Source of the DNA: UBA3069 sp050633465 | GTDB lineage: Bacteria; Pseudomonadota; Alphaproteobacteria; Rhodobacterales; Rhodobacteraceae | DNA length: 64,000 nt | Assembly (NCBI GenBank): GCA_050633465.1 | Contig: JBOEGO010000009.1 | Coordinates: forward strand, 47,346 to 111,345 | Reading direction: 5' to 3' | Shown: in pieces, positions 1 through 8,712 of the stretch | How positions within the stretch are numbered: position 1 is the first letter of the stretch | Layout of the letters: each line of letters starts with the position of its first letter | Notes under the pieces: model-generated | The model's input: only the letters and a program-made list of their open reading frames with translations | Databases searched by the model: none | What the model was told of the DNA's origin: nothing | Position numbers and translations under genes: made by a program

Positions 1-2
1 AC

Positions 3-770
3 CATATAGTCTTAGGGGGCGACCTGGTTGAGATAGTCCTTTCGGGCGGGTATCCGGAGGCTCTTGGCAGAAAGAGGTGGGCGCGAAAGCAGGATTGGTA
101 TCATGGCTATCTCGAAGCGCTCGTTCAGCGCGATGTCCGAGACGTAGCCCAAATAGACCAACTCGCCATCATGCCAAAACTACTCTCCGTCCTTGCCGAG
201 CATTCCGGTCAGTTGACCAATTACACGGGCATCGGCGCCGCCGTTGATCTAAACCATGTAACCACACAAAAATATGTGCGGATCTTTGAAAACATCTTTC
301 TGGTGCATACCCTCCAACCATGGTTCACCAATCGGCTGAAGCGATTGACCAAGTCGCCAAAGCTTCACTTCCTCGATGCGGGGCTCCTCGCGGCGATGCG
401 CGATGTCTCACCGGAAACCGTACAGAAAGACAAAACGCCGTTTGGTCCAATCCTCGAAACTTTTGTGTTCAGTGAACTCCGTAAGATCGCGTCCTGGAGC
501 GAGCAGAGTTGTTCGTTCTCGCATTACCGAGACAAGGACAAGAACGAGGTCGACATCGTGTTGGAGAACCGCCGCGGGGAGATCGTGGGTATTGAGGTGA
601 AATCGTCAGCCACCGTTTCCGGTGATGACTTCTCTGGCATGCGCAAACTGGCAGAGGCATGCGGGAAAAAGTTTGTTCAAGGTTTGGTGCTTTACGACCA
701 TGATCAGGTCGTTCCGTTCGCGGACAACATGTTCGCCGCTCCACTCTCTTGCCTGTGGGGTGCGCCATGA
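3..770 (+). CDS. AAA/DUF4143-type ATPase, C-terminal part (5' end outside window)
   Basis: The reading frame is open from the first bases of the window to the stop at 770, so an ATG at 171 would be internal. The visible part begins with a hydrophobic strand, then GGYPEAL, a W..YL..LVQRDV block near bases 95-145, and a winged-helix-like segment. It ends in a PD-(D/E)XK-like fold with NEVDIV followed by GIEVKSS (bases 544-606). This order is that of the DUF4143 part of AAA_14/DUF4143 ATPases. The Walker A and B motifs would lie upstream of the window and cannot be seen. The stop overlaps the ATG of the Mrr-like gene (ATGA), so the two are probably translated together. Molecular role unknown; the context is a defence island. 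Confidence 0.8.
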   Translation, partial: HIVLGGDLVEIVLSGGYPEALGRKRWARKQDWYHGYLEALVQRDVRDVAQIDQLAIMPKLLSVLAEHSGQLTNYTGIGAAVDLNHVTTQKYVRIFENIFLVHTLQPWFTNRLKRLTKSPKLHFLDAGLLAAMRDVSPETVQKDKTPFGPILETFVFSELRKIASWSEQSCSFSHYRDKDKNEVDIVLENRRGEIVGIEVKSSATVSGDDFSGMRKLAEACGKKFVQGLVLYDHDQVVPFADNMFAAPLSCLWGAP

Positions 771-1678
771 GCTTGGTGGAGGAACAATGCGTCGAAGATC
801 TAGCGGATCTGCTCTACAACTTCTTGCCGGGAAGCGGAAACTCCCGAACGGCATTTCCGCTTGCGGCGGCCAAGGTCCAGACCGAAGACTTCTGGATAAG
901 AGGCAGTAAGCGCCCTGCAATCGTCCATCTCCTGTCCTCGACCCTCAGCCATCGCCGCCACAAATTCGCGCCACTTATGATGGCTATCGTACGCCAGTCA
1001 ATGACATGGCGTCGGGGCAGAGGCGAGCCGCTGACACGCGACGAGATCGAACGGCTGAACCAATTGCTGCCGCGCCTCTCTCTAAAGATTCCTGAGTTGT
1101 GTGAGGCGGCGTTCCTTGACTCACTACATGCAGAGGAACCGAAGCCTCAAGAGCAGCCTAAGCCCTCGGGAATCACCCTATCGGATGATACAGCGACTTC
1201 TCTCTCGCAACGTCTGTTAGGTCTTTTCGAGCAGCAGCCGCAGCGTCGAGGCTATGAGTATGAGCGCTTCCTTACAGAGCTGTTCGCCGCCTATCAGCTG
1301 ACGCCCCGGACGCCCTTCAAGCTGAAGGGCGAACAGGTCGATGGCAGCTTCAAGCTTCACGGAGAGACTTATCTTGTGGAGGCCAAATGGCAGGCGGGTT
1401 TGACCGGCCAGTCCGACCTCCTTGCCTTCTCGGGGAAAGTATCAGGCAAAGCGACTTGGTCGCGCGGTGTATTTATTAGTAATTCGGGGTTTTCTCAAGA
1501 CGGATTGGCGGCGTTCGGCACGGGACGTCGAACCAATATCATATGTATTGATGGTCTCGACTTACATGAAATCGTCCACAACAGATTGTCGTTGATCGAG
1601 GTTGTCGAAGAGAAACTCCGACGCGCCGCCGAAACCAACCGGGCTTTCGTCCCAGTTCGAGAGCTTGGTATGATTTAA
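767..1678 (+). CDS. Mrr-like restriction endonuclease
   Basis: This 303-residue protein starts at the ATG overlapping the stop of the ATPase gene; an upstream in-frame TTG at 749 is less likely. Residues 1-125 are a domain I do not recognise. Residues about 155-285 form an Mrr_cat-type nuclease domain: GYEYERFL, then EQVDGSF with the metal-binding Asp, then YLVEAKW with the E-x-K pair, and later a GVFISNSGFS block. This is the PD-(D/E)XK core of Mrr-family enzymes, which cut DNA, often modified DNA. The tight coupling to a DUF4143 ATPase suggests an ATPase-nuclease pair. A gap of 158 bp separates it from qatA, so it is probably a separate unit from the Qat system. Confidence 0.8.
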   Translation: MSLVEEQCVEDLADLLYNFLPGSGNSRTAFPLAAAKVQTEDFWIRGSKRPAIVHLLSSTLSHRRHKFAPLMMAIVRQSMTWRRGRGEPLTRDEIERLNQLLPRLSLKIPELCEAAFLDSLHAEEPKPQEQPKPSGITLSDDTATSLSQRLLGLFEQQPQRRGYEYERFLTELFAAYQLTPRTPFKLKGEQVDGSFKLHGETYLVEAKWQAGLTGQSDLLAFSGKVSGKATWSRGVFISNSGFSQDGLAAFGTGRRTNIICIDGLDLHEIVHNRLSLIEVVEEKLRRAAETNRAFVPVRELGMI

Positions 1679-1836
1679 CAAAGCAAATTTGATGTGTGGC
1701 ATCATCTCGTACAATACTGAGGCGTTGTTCCCCCGGATGCTGGTATGACTTCCTCATCGCTTAGTTATTGTGTAATTATTTGAAACACATGCATTTCAAG
1801 CGAAAAATTTGAAGAACAGATAGAGACATTCCGACA

Positions 1837-3765
1837 ATGATCATTCCCGACAACGAAACTGCGACCGACATGATCTATTTCGAGGCCATCTCGGCTTCGG
1901 TCGCCAGGGTGATCCGTGATGCGGGTGATGCCCCCTTGACCGTCGGCGTTCACGGCGATTGGGGCGCGGGCAAGTCGAGCGTACTCTTGATGCTCGAAAA
2001 CGAGTTCGCCGACGATGATCGAACGTCCGTCGTCCGTTTTAACGGCTGGCTGTTTCAGGGGCTCGAGGATGCCAAAACCGTCGTTATCGAAACGATAATC
2101 GATCAGCTCTTGCGTGATCGCGCGACCAGCACAAAGCTGAAAGACGCCTCGCTGAAACTCTTGAAGCGCGTGGATCTCATGAAGGTCGCGTCAAAAGCTG
2201 GCGGGCTCGCTCTTACCGGTCTGACGGGCATCCCGTCCCCTGATATGGTTTCTAGCCTTATGGATATGGGCAAGGGGCTGCTTGCTGCTGGAAAGGATAT
2301 TGACGTCTCAGACGTCACCGGATTTGTAAATAGTGTGACCGGCTGCCTCGGCGAAGCAGAGGCTGAAACTTTGCCGACCCACATCCATGCGTTCCGAGAC
2401 GAGTTCTTAGAGCTTCTGCGGGCGGCCGATATTGATAGACTGGTCGTGGTAGTGGACGATCTGGACAGGTGTTTGCCCGAGACCGCCATCGAGACCCTCG
2501 AAGCAATACGTCTGTTCCTTTTCGTACCCGGGGCGGCATTCGTGATCGCGGCCGATGAGGGCATGATCGAGTATGCCGTCCGCTCCCATTTTCCAGATCT
2601 TCCGCTGTCTTCCGGCCCATCTACATATGCCCGCAATTATCTTGAAAAACTGATCCAGGTGCCGTTCCGGTTACCGCCGCTCGGCTACGTCGAAACTAAA
2701 ACATATTTGAGCCTGTTGATCGCGGGCCGATCGTTTGCCGCAAACTCAAAAGAGTTTGGCGCACTGCTCGAACTCGGGCGCGAGTCTCTCCGACGGCCTT
2801 GGGACGGTGCTGGACTAAATCGTAGCCAGATCGAAGAGAAACTTGGCAGCGTTTCAGCCGAATTGGAGAACGCGCTCCAGCTCGCAGACCAGCTCGCGTA
2901 TCCGTTGGCGGAGGGTGCCCAGGGCAACCCACGTCAAATCAAGCGGTTCCTGAACACGCTTAATCTACGTCTGGCTATCGCGGAAGAACGAAAAATCATC
3001 GACGACATAAACCCGGCTGCTCTGGCAAAACTCATGCTCGCGGAACGGTTCCAGACCGAATTCTTCGAGCGCATAGAAGCGGAGGCGGCCGTAAGCGGTT
3101 CATCGAAGATCGTCGAGCGGATAGAAGCCGCGATGAAAAAGGAGAATGACGAGCGGGACTCGATTAAGCCGAAGACTGCAACTAAAAAACCGGTTTCGAT
3201 AGATACGCCGTCGGAGAACGACCCGCTCTCAAGTGATTGGGTCAGACGCTGGGCGGCGGTTTCCCCCGCGCTGACAGGTCAAGATCTCAGACCGTACTTG
3301 TTCGTCTCTCGTGATCGGAAAGCCCTCTTCACCAGCGGTTCCGCCTTGGCGCTGAAAGAGGATTGGATCGAAAAGCTTTGCGGCAGCACGCTCGGTGCGC
3401 GCGCCGCCGCCGTTGAAGTGGCGAAGCTCACACCCGGTGAGATCGAGCAGATTTTTGATGTAGTAGCGGCACGTGTCAGGACCGCAGCCGACATGAAGAA
3501 GAAGCCGGCGGGTGTCGACGGACTTGTCGAGCTCTGTAAGATATCAGCACCGCTGCAAACACCGACTGTGCGTCTGCTCGCAGAGTTGCCAACCGGTAGT
3601 CTTGGACCCTGGGCGGCCACGGGCTGGGAAGCCATGTTGACCGATCAAAACGCAAAGACAGAGTTCAAAAAGCTCAAACAGGAATGGGCCAAACTGGATA
3701 GTAACGCGCCACTGCAACTTGCGGCGGGCGGGACTCGACGATCAAAGTCTAAGGGGGCCGGTTGA
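1837..3765 (+). CDS. qatA: QatA, KAP-family P-loop NTPase of QatABCD anti-phage system
   Basis: This 642-residue KAP NTPase has a Walker A motif GDWGAGKSS near residues 42-50 and a Walker B LVVVVDDLDRC near residues 202-212. It also has the KAP-type block with FNGWLFQG and, later, the sensor-like block GNPRQIKRFLNTL near residue 370. It is the first gene of a four-gene set joined by 4-bp ATGA overlaps: qatA, qatB, qatC, qatD. That gene order (KAP ATPase, small QatB, QueC-like, TatD-like) defines the QatABCD anti-phage system described from bacterial defence screens. QatA is expected to supply ATP-driven sensing or motor function. No membrane segments are evident, unlike many KAP proteins. Confidence 0.93.
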   Translation: MIIPDNETATDMIYFEAISASVARVIRDAGDAPLTVGVHGDWGAGKSSVLLMLENEFADDDRTSVVRFNGWLFQGLEDAKTVVIETIIDQLLRDRATSTKLKDASLKLLKRVDLMKVASKAGGLALTGLTGIPSPDMVSSLMDMGKGLLAAGKDIDVSDVTGFVNSVTGCLGEAEAETLPTHIHAFRDEFLELLRAADIDRLVVVVDDLDRCLPETAIETLEAIRLFLFVPGAAFVIAADEGMIEYAVRSHFPDLPLSSGPSTYARNYLEKLIQVPFRLPPLGYVETKTYLSLLIAGRSFAANSKEFGALLELGRESLRRPWDGAGLNRSQIEEKLGSVSAELENALQLADQLAYPLAEGAQGNPRQIKRFLNTLNLRLAIAEERKIIDDINPAALAKLMLAERFQTEFFERIEAEAAVSGSSKIVERIEAAMKKENDERDSIKPKTATKKPVSIDTPSENDPLSSDWVRRWAAVSPALTGQDLRPYLFVSRDRKALFTSGSALALKEDWIEKLCGSTLGARAAAVEVAKLTPGEIEQIFDVVAARVRTAADMKKKPAGVDGLVELCKISAPLQTPTVRLLAELPTGSLGPWAATGWEAMLTDQNAKTEFKKLKQEWAKLDSNAPLQLAAGGTRRSKSKGAG

Positions 3766-4649
3766 TGGGTACGTCCAGTTCCTACTCGGGTCCTTCTTCC
3801 GGACTCGTGCCCGATTGGGTTGACGGGGTCGATTCAGGTATGGATGGCGGCGGTGACGATGACGGGCCGACGCAAGACGACTCTGAAGGCACCGGTGAAG
3901 CGGATCAAGGTCAAGATGCGGGGCAGACTTCGGACCTGGATGCGACCCCTCAGACGGCTCCGGCGGCAGCAGCCGCAGGCGACTTTCAATATCCGCGCGG
4001 GCAATTCACTCGGTTCACCAACGGTGGTGGACGAAAAGCGCTCGGTCGAGCGCTAAAGGGTTACGTTAGTAGCGCCGGGGGAGGAGCCGGGGCGGCCAGG
4101 CGGATGCCTAGTTCGACACGTGTCGCCTCCGGCGTCGCCGGTTTGGCGAGTACCTTCGCAAACGAGGGTCCGGCCGCGGCGCTCGCACGCTTCAATCTGC
4201 AAGACCTTGCGGGACGACCCGCCACGGAGGTTTTGGAATCTGTCGCGGAGATAATTTGTCCGGACGGTGGTACTATCGACGAGGCGATCGCACGGGATGC
4301 TATGCTAGAAGCGATCGGGGACCTCGCCGCCGAGGATCCTGGTGCCTTTGACGAATTATCATCCGATCAACTCAATGATTTCCTCTGTGATGTCATCGAG
4401 CGCAGTATCGTGACAAAGGTGTTGAACGAGATAGGCACCAATGCGCTACACGGCTCGGCAACCGATGCCGACTTCCGCGAAGCTGAGCAAATCACCCGAG
4501 ACTACACACACGGCAGGGTACGAGACGCCTTAGGCAGCCGGTTCGATCCGGGATCGCAACCAACTCAAGCGGAGATCGACCGCAGCATTTCCAATGTCTT
4601 TGCTGACTCGTTCGAGATGCTGGGTGCCGTGTTGGAGAGCATGCAATGA
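3762..4649 (+). CDS. qatB: QatB of QatABCD anti-phage system
   Basis: This 295-residue protein overlaps qatA and qatC by 4 bp each. It starts MGTSSSYSGPSSGLVPDW, the characteristic Gly-Thr-Ser start of QatB proteins. An acidic, low-complexity Asp/Gly/Thr stretch follows (about residues 20-75), then a mainly helical domain. No catalytic motif is visible. Identification rests on position between the KAP ATPase and the QueC-like gene and on the N-terminal signature. As I recall, QueC-like defence enzymes have been linked to modification of partner proteins at an N-terminal Gly. The exposed Gly2 here would fit, but that is inference. Confidence 0.88.
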   Translation: MMGTSSSYSGPSSGLVPDWVDGVDSGMDGGGDDDGPTQDDSEGTGEADQGQDAGQTSDLDATPQTAPAAAAAGDFQYPRGQFTRFTNGGGRKALGRALKGYVSSAGGGAGAARRMPSSTRVASGVAGLASTFANEGPAAALARFNLQDLAGRPATEVLESVAEIICPDGGTIDEAIARDAMLEAIGDLAAEDPGAFDELSSDQLNDFLCDVIERSIVTKVLNEIGTNALHGSATDADFREAEQITRDYTHGRVRDALGSRFDPGSQPTQAEIDRSISNVFADSFEMLGAVLESMQ

Positions 4650-5989
4650 GAAGAAACATCTTTGTCCGGATGGGAAAAACAGACGTTTCGCCGGTAACCG
4701 GCGGCGCGGACATCACTATCGATATGATCGATAATTTCAACACGCTCGACAGGGGGATGAACCAGCTCTTGGAAAGGCTGTTCAAGCTCAATGTGCGGCC
4801 CAGCGAATGCGCAATCGACCTCATGATCGTGGCCACGTCCGTCTATGCCGCCGACACCGGCGTGTCACGCGAACGCTACGCCGATGACAAATGGACGCGC
4901 ATGATCAATCTCAGTATCCCGGTCAGCGATCCTGAGATTTGGGACGGGGTGAAGTCGAAACTGTCGGCAATGCTGCGTTTCCTGACCGGAGACCATTGGA
5001 CATTCACTTTCCGGCCCAGACCTAAAGGGTTTGAAGAGATCGCGCGACTCCCAGAAAAGCTGGACCTTACCGATTTCACACACGTAAGCCTTTTCTCTGG
5101 CGGGCTCGATAGCCTCATCGGAACGATCGATCTACTCGCAGCTGGGGAGCGACCGCTCCTGATCAGCCATTACTGGGACGGCGAGGCATCGAGCGCACAA
5201 AGGAAGCTCCTTGATGTATTGGAAGCCCGACACGGTAACGCGTTCGAATCCATCCGCGCTTACATCGGATTCCGCAAGACAGATTTTGCTGAGGCTGGGA
5301 GCGATAATAATCAGAGAGCTCGTTCATTCCTTTTTTATAGTCTCGCAATCCTCGCGGCCGACGCTGTAGGCTCGACCGAAAAAGTTCTCATACCGGAAAA
5401 CGGTTTGATCGCATTGAATGTGCCTATGGAATCTCTCAGGCTAGGGTCACTGAGCACACGCACCGCGCACCCACATTTCATCAACTCCATGTCGGACCTC
5501 ATTGGCGACCTTGGCATCGGTGCGACCCTCGAAAATCCATATCGCTTCAAGACCAAGGGCGAGATGGTTGCTGGATGTCTTGATCCGAATCTTCTTGCCG
5601 AACTCTCTCTGATGTCCATGTCCTGCTCACACCCGGCACAGGTCCGGTTCGAGAGCGCCGCCCCACAGCATTGCGGACGTTGCGTTCCTTGCCTAATCAG
5701 GAGAGCGTCACTTAATTCCGGCTTGAAGATCCCCGACACAACCGAATATTTTTTGGACGATCTCCATTCGAATACGTTGGATTCGAAATCCGCAGACGGC
5801 AAAAACATCCGCTCTTTTCTGTTCGCCGCCGATAATTTGAGACGTAACCCGGAAAGGGCTAGATATCTTGTACTGAAGCCCGGACCGCTCGATCGCAGCG
5901 AGTTGGATCGCTATATCGACGTATACCGCCGCGGCATGGACGAAGTATCAGATCTTCTAAAGGGCGTGAGTGCGACACATGGTGGCTGA
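4646..5989 (+). CDS. qatC: QatC, QueC-like PP-loop enzyme of QatABCD system
   Basis: This 447-residue protein has an N-terminal domain of about 145 residues, then the PP-loop ATP pyrophosphatase motif SGGLDS near residue 151. Towards the end a four-cysteine zinc site is formed by a Cys near residue 327 (SMSCSHPAQ) and HCGRCVPC near residues 342-350. Both features are those of QueC, which makes preQ0 from carboxy-deazaguanine. The extra N-terminal domain and the neighbours assign it to the Qat family rather than to queuosine synthesis; no queD, queE or queF lies nearby. It overlaps qatB by 4 bp and qatD by about 11 bp. Confidence 0.92.
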   Translation: MRRNIFVRMGKTDVSPVTGGADITIDMIDNFNTLDRGMNQLLERLFKLNVRPSECAIDLMIVATSVYAADTGVSRERYADDKWTRMINLSIPVSDPEIWDGVKSKLSAMLRFLTGDHWTFTFRPRPKGFEEIARLPEKLDLTDFTHVSLFSGGLDSLIGTIDLLAAGERPLLISHYWDGEASSAQRKLLDVLEARHGNAFESIRAYIGFRKTDFAEAGSDNNQRARSFLFYSLAILAADAVGSTEKVLIPENGLIALNVPMESLRLGSLSTRTAHPHFINSMSDLIGDLGIGATLENPYRFKTKGEMVAGCLDPNLLAELSLMSMSCSHPAQVRFESAAPQHCGRCVPCLIRRASLNSGLKIPDTTEYFLDDLHSNTLDSKSADGKNIRSFLFAADNLRRNPERARYLVLKPGPLDRSELDRYIDVYRRGMDEVSDLLKGVSATHGG

Positions 5990-6749
5990 TGATGGCTTGG
6001 GCCCGGTCGACTTTCATTGTCATCTGGATCTGTGTAAAGAGATGGAGAAAGCATACGCTGACTGCGATCAGATGTCTTGCATCACTCTGGCTGTCACAAC
6101 TACCCCGAAAGCTTTTGAACGTAACAAGGTCATGGCCGAGCGCACGAAACATGTTCATGCGGCGTTGGGGCTGCATCCACAACTCGTTGCTCAACGAGCC
6201 TCCGAAATTACACTGTTCGAAGAGTTGGCGGCTAGCAGTCGATTTATCGGCGAGATAGGTCTCGATGCTGGACGTCGTTTCTATCCATCCTTTGACCGTC
6301 AAAAGCACGTGCTCGAGCGGGCCCTGAATGTATGTGCCAAACTTGGTGACAAAGTCATTAGTTTGCATAGCGTCCGGGCGGGTAAGCACGTCTTGGATGC
6401 GATCGAACGTACTGGAGTTCACTTAAATTGTCGGCCAGTTCTTCATTGGTTCAGCGCCTCTGACAGCGAGATACGCCGCGCGATCGACCTTGAATGCCTA
6501 TTTTCGGTAAATGAACAGATGTTATTATCGCCAAGGGGAAAAGCCCTTCTGGGAATCGTTCCGCTTGAACGTCTGCTGACCGAGACGGATGCCCCCTTCC
6601 AATCCTCGCCAACAGCTACCCAAAAGGCACCGGGCGACGTCGCAGGCGCCATCAAACTGATTGCTGAAGCACTTCGCAAAGATCCTAAGTTGGTGAGGCG
6701 ACAGGTTAGGCAGACATCAGTAGCGTTAGTCTCTCATCTAGTCACCTGA
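5979..6749 (+). CDS. qatD: QatD, TatD-like metal-dependent nuclease of QatABCD system
   Basis: This protein of about 256 residues starts at ATG 5979; an in-frame GTG at 5970 is possible. It shows the TatD amidohydrolase-fold metal ligands in order: HCHLD near residue 15, IGEIGLD near residue 93, LHS near 133, a His in LHWFS near 160, and LTETDAP near 203. TatD enzymes are metal-dependent DNases. As last gene of qatABCD, it is the likely effector or processing nuclease. The start lies inside the end of qatC, which implies translational coupling. No clear terminator follows. Confidence 0.92.
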   Translation: MVADDGLGPVDFHCHLDLCKEMEKAYADCDQMSCITLAVTTTPKAFERNKVMAERTKHVHAALGLHPQLVAQRASEITLFEELAASSRFIGEIGLDAGRRFYPSFDRQKHVLERALNVCAKLGDKVISLHSVRAGKHVLDAIERTGVHLNCRPVLHWFSASDSEIRRAIDLECLFSVNEQMLLSPRGKALLGIVPLERLLTETDAPFQSSPTATQKAPGDVAGAIKLIAEALRKDPKLVRRQVRQTSVALVSHLVT

Positions 6750-6795
6750 ATGAAATCTTATAGCGGATCTTACAACCACAGACCAAGGCATCAAT

Positions 6796-7335
6796 TCAGC
6801 TTTCTAGCAACGCTAGGTAGTCAACATGATCGTGTCGGGACAAGGCTTCGAGCGCCGCAATCCGAGATTTCCTGGTAAGCTTCAGGTCTGGTTTTCGTGT
6901 CGTTTTCCGAAGATTATCTGCATGACCATCTGCAAGTTTGTGTTCGAGTACCCCAGCGACGATGAGTGCAAGATACCAGTCAAAAGGTATCATGTTGCTA
7001 TGTCTTTCTGAGGCCAAGTAAGTCACAGCCTTTACGGAACCTTTGGAGGTCTCAATCTCAAAGTCATCTAGGCGGTCATAGCCTTTGCCTGCACCCTCGA
7101 ACCGGTCGAGGTCGTTCAGTTCCCGAACATTAACCTCGAACAGCACACCTGGTGTGTGGATGGCTTCCGCGTTAGTTATCAAAGTCGCCTTTCCGGAGCC
7201 ATCGATACTCTTCTTGGAAAACTCTAAGTCCCAGCCTTGGGCGACTCCATGATCAATGGCTTTGGCACTAGGACAGCGTGCAATCAGCCTGCTGCTCAAC
7301 ATGTTCGATCCATATGCGAAGTAAAGGAAACTCAT
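6796..7335 (-). CDS. Gamma-glutamylcyclotransferase-like (AIG2/GGCT fold) protein
   Basis: About 179 residues from the ATG at 7335; an in-frame GTG at 7353 would add six residues. The start MSFLYFAYGSNM carries the YGSN loop that binds the substrate gamma-carboxylate in the GGCT fold. DRFEG near residue 76 supplies the usual catalytic Glu, and the YDR block follows. Enzymes of this fold release 5-oxoproline from gamma-glutamyl peptides or amines. It is convergent with qatD, which ends 46 bp away. It is probably not part of the defence system, although small-molecule enzymes at island edges are common. Confidence 0.8.
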   Translation of the reverse strand: MSFLYFAYGSNMLSSRLIARCPSAKAIDHGVAQGWDLEFSKKSIDGSGKATLITNAEAIHTPGVLFEVNVRELNDLDRFEGAGKGYDRLDDFEIETSKGSVKAVTYLASERHSNMIPFDWYLALIVAGVLEHKLADGHADNLRKTTRKPDLKLTRKSRIAALEALSRHDHVDYLALLES

Positions 7336-7551
7336 TCTCGATCGCAATCCCACTTAATCTGGAAATTCTTTGCATTGTAAAAATCTTCTCTAGCTTAATA
7401 CACAATCATGCAACAGCGGTTCGGCGGACTTTTCATCCTTCGCATAGCGTACTCCATTTGAGATTGTTCGTTGAGCGGAAGTTACGACTAGGTTCAGCAA
7501 TCAAGCACTTGTAAGTAGTTTATGCTCTGTCGGTGTAAACTAACTTTAACC

Positions 7552-7806
7552 TCAGCTCTGATCGGCTTCAGCAGCAGCCTGCCCTTCGACATTGTCTTCA
7601 AATTTCAAAAACCGAGGATAAGTCTCAAAACGCACTCCGACACCACGCGATATCCCCACGGATTGCTGGCGTGTCAAAACGTGGTTCTCAACAAGAAGTA
7701 GTTCGATCACACGAGCAATATCGCCTTGAGCAGAACTCTCCACCTCCCGCAATCGAGCGACGAGATCGTCGGAGTTGATTGATATGGTTCTGGGGTCCTC
7801 CACCAC
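7552..7806 (-). CDS. Small hypothetical protein, GTG start
   Basis: 84 residues with no family I recognise. The start is GTG at 7806, preceded on the minus strand by AAGGA with a 7-base spacer, a good ribosome binding site. The first half reads as a helical segment (SINSDDLVARLREVESS). The frame continues upstream to a stop at 7831-7833. AT-rich palindrome A lies about 160 bp upstream in the promoter direction, so the gene may belong to the same regulatory set as the gene at 8713 and traC. Confidence 0.45.
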   Translation of the reverse strand: MVEDPRTISINSDDLVARLREVESSAQGDIARVIELLLVENHVLTRQQSVGISRGVGVRFETYPRFLKFEDNVEGQAAAEADQS

Positions 7807-7965
7807 GTCGAAGTCCTTGCAGTTTGCCGTTCATCTGGGCGCGCCGTGCCGGCCGCGCTCTAGGAGCTCACGCTCCCGAAGCCCGCTTTGCGGTCTTCGC
7901 CATCCGGTGACGATCGCTCGCGCATCACATGATCCTAACTCAAAATCGCTAAATGTCGAAGTCGA

Positions 7966-7986
7966 CACCGATATATATAACGATAT
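7966..7986. promoter_or_regulatory. AT-rich palindrome, copy A (candidate operator)
   Basis: ACCGATATATATAACGAT at 7967-7984 is an imperfect copy of the palindrome also found at 8680-8697 and 15023-15040. Two bases in the left arm differ from the ATCGTTATA arm. It lies upstream of the minus-strand gene that starts at 7806. Confidence 0.5.
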
Positions 7987-8107
7987 GATTGTGACCGAAG
8001 ATGCGCATGTGCGGATCATCAAACGCACCATCTTCTATTGTTTTCATTGCAAATATTGCGCGAACGCAGCATAACACAGGCGCGCTCCGCACACGGAGGG
8101 TGAGGCT

Positions 8108-8215
8108 TAGAAACCTCTCTGTAACAGCCCCAAACGGCTTACGGGCCGGGTGGCGCTGCCATGTCCAAGGCGCTCGCGCCCAAAAGCGGCGCGCCTTTGT
8201 TACAGAAGGTTTCTA
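8108..8215. repeat. Imperfect inverted repeat with 71-bp interior
   Basis: The arms at 8108-8126 (19 bases) and 8198-8215 (18 bases) pair throughout except near the GAGAG/GAAG step. The interior is GC-rich and can fold further. It could act in RNA as a long leader hairpin for the gene at 8260, or in DNA as ends of a very small element. No target duplication is obvious. Confidence 0.5.
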
Positions 8216-8259
8216 ACACCCGGCTTTGGGTCGTGGCCTCGAACTGAGGAGGCGAACTA

Positions 8260-8469
8260 TTGACGCAATCGACATTCACAAATCCCGACGAACGCGATGC
8301 GATCGTGCGCGCTCTGGAACGCGGCGATGCCCAACGGGCGTTCACTCTGCTGGCCGACTATCTGACCCGTAACAAGATCGCCCTATCTGATGAGCTGTTC
8401 CGCCTCTACCTCGAGCGTGAGCTCTTTGCCTGCCTGAAGGGCAGGGGTCATATCTTTGACACCATTTAA
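8260..8469 (+). CDS. Small hypothetical plasmid protein, TTG start
   Basis: 69 residues with no recognised family. The start is TTG at 8260, supported by a strong GAGGAGG ribosome binding site at 8247-8253 with a 6-base spacer. The protein is helical and charged, with a repeated pattern of the type ALERGDAQRAFTLLADYL. It is the first gene of a run of small plus-strand genes (8260-10933) typical of rhizobial plasmid backbones. Confidence 0.6.
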   Translation: MTQSTFTNPDERDAIVRALERGDAQRAFTLLADYLTRNKIALSDELFRLYLERELFACLKGRGHIFDTI

Positions 8470-8678
8470 GTGCGTGATCTGCTTTTGATTGCATTCGGCA
8501 CGAATTTGCTCAATTCGCACGTGAAGACAAAAACCTGTTTCTTTTCTGCCGCGCTGCAGCAAACCTGTGACCTTTACACCAAGTCGTCGTCACTTAAGTT
8601 TGCTTGTTTGTAACGGAGATATACACGTTGTGATGGAACAGGCGGCTTCCAAATCGCGTAATATATAGTATAGATAGT

Positions 8679-8698
8679 TATCGTTATATATTACGATA
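8679..8698. promoter_or_regulatory. AT-rich palindrome, copy B (candidate operator)
   Basis: ATCGTTATATATTACGAT at 8680-8697 is an almost perfect palindrome (8 of 9 bases per arm), extended by T and A on either side. It ends 15 bases before the ATG at 8713, over the expected ribosome binding site and transcription start. It matches copies at 7967 and 15023. The preceding 30 bp are also AT-rich, unlike the surrounding DNA. Confidence 0.6.
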
Positions 8699-8712
8699 TA
8701 GACGGTTTTTGT

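Larger units (their letters stand above)
7807..8259. other. Intergenic region with long imperfect inverted repeat
   Basis: No convincing gene is seen in these 453 bp. They hold palindrome A and, at 8108-8126 and 8198-8215, an imperfect inverted repeat (left arm TAGAAACCTCTCTGTAACA, right arm TGTTACAGAAGGTTTCTA) enclosing about 70 bp of GC-rich sequence. Just downstream is GAGGAGG, the ribosome binding site of the TTG-start gene at 8260. The repeat could be a structured leader or the footprint of a small mobile element. Confidence 0.5.

Noticed and set aside
2103..2636. 177-codon minus-strand frame inside qatA
   Set aside because: Ser/Arg-rich shadow of a real GC-rich gene; qatA has full domain support.
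7831..8031. 66-codon minus-strand frame in line with the 7552-7806 gene
   Set aside because: Same frame but separated by a stop at 7831-7833, and its sequence has no coding character; a nonsense-split gene cannot be supported.
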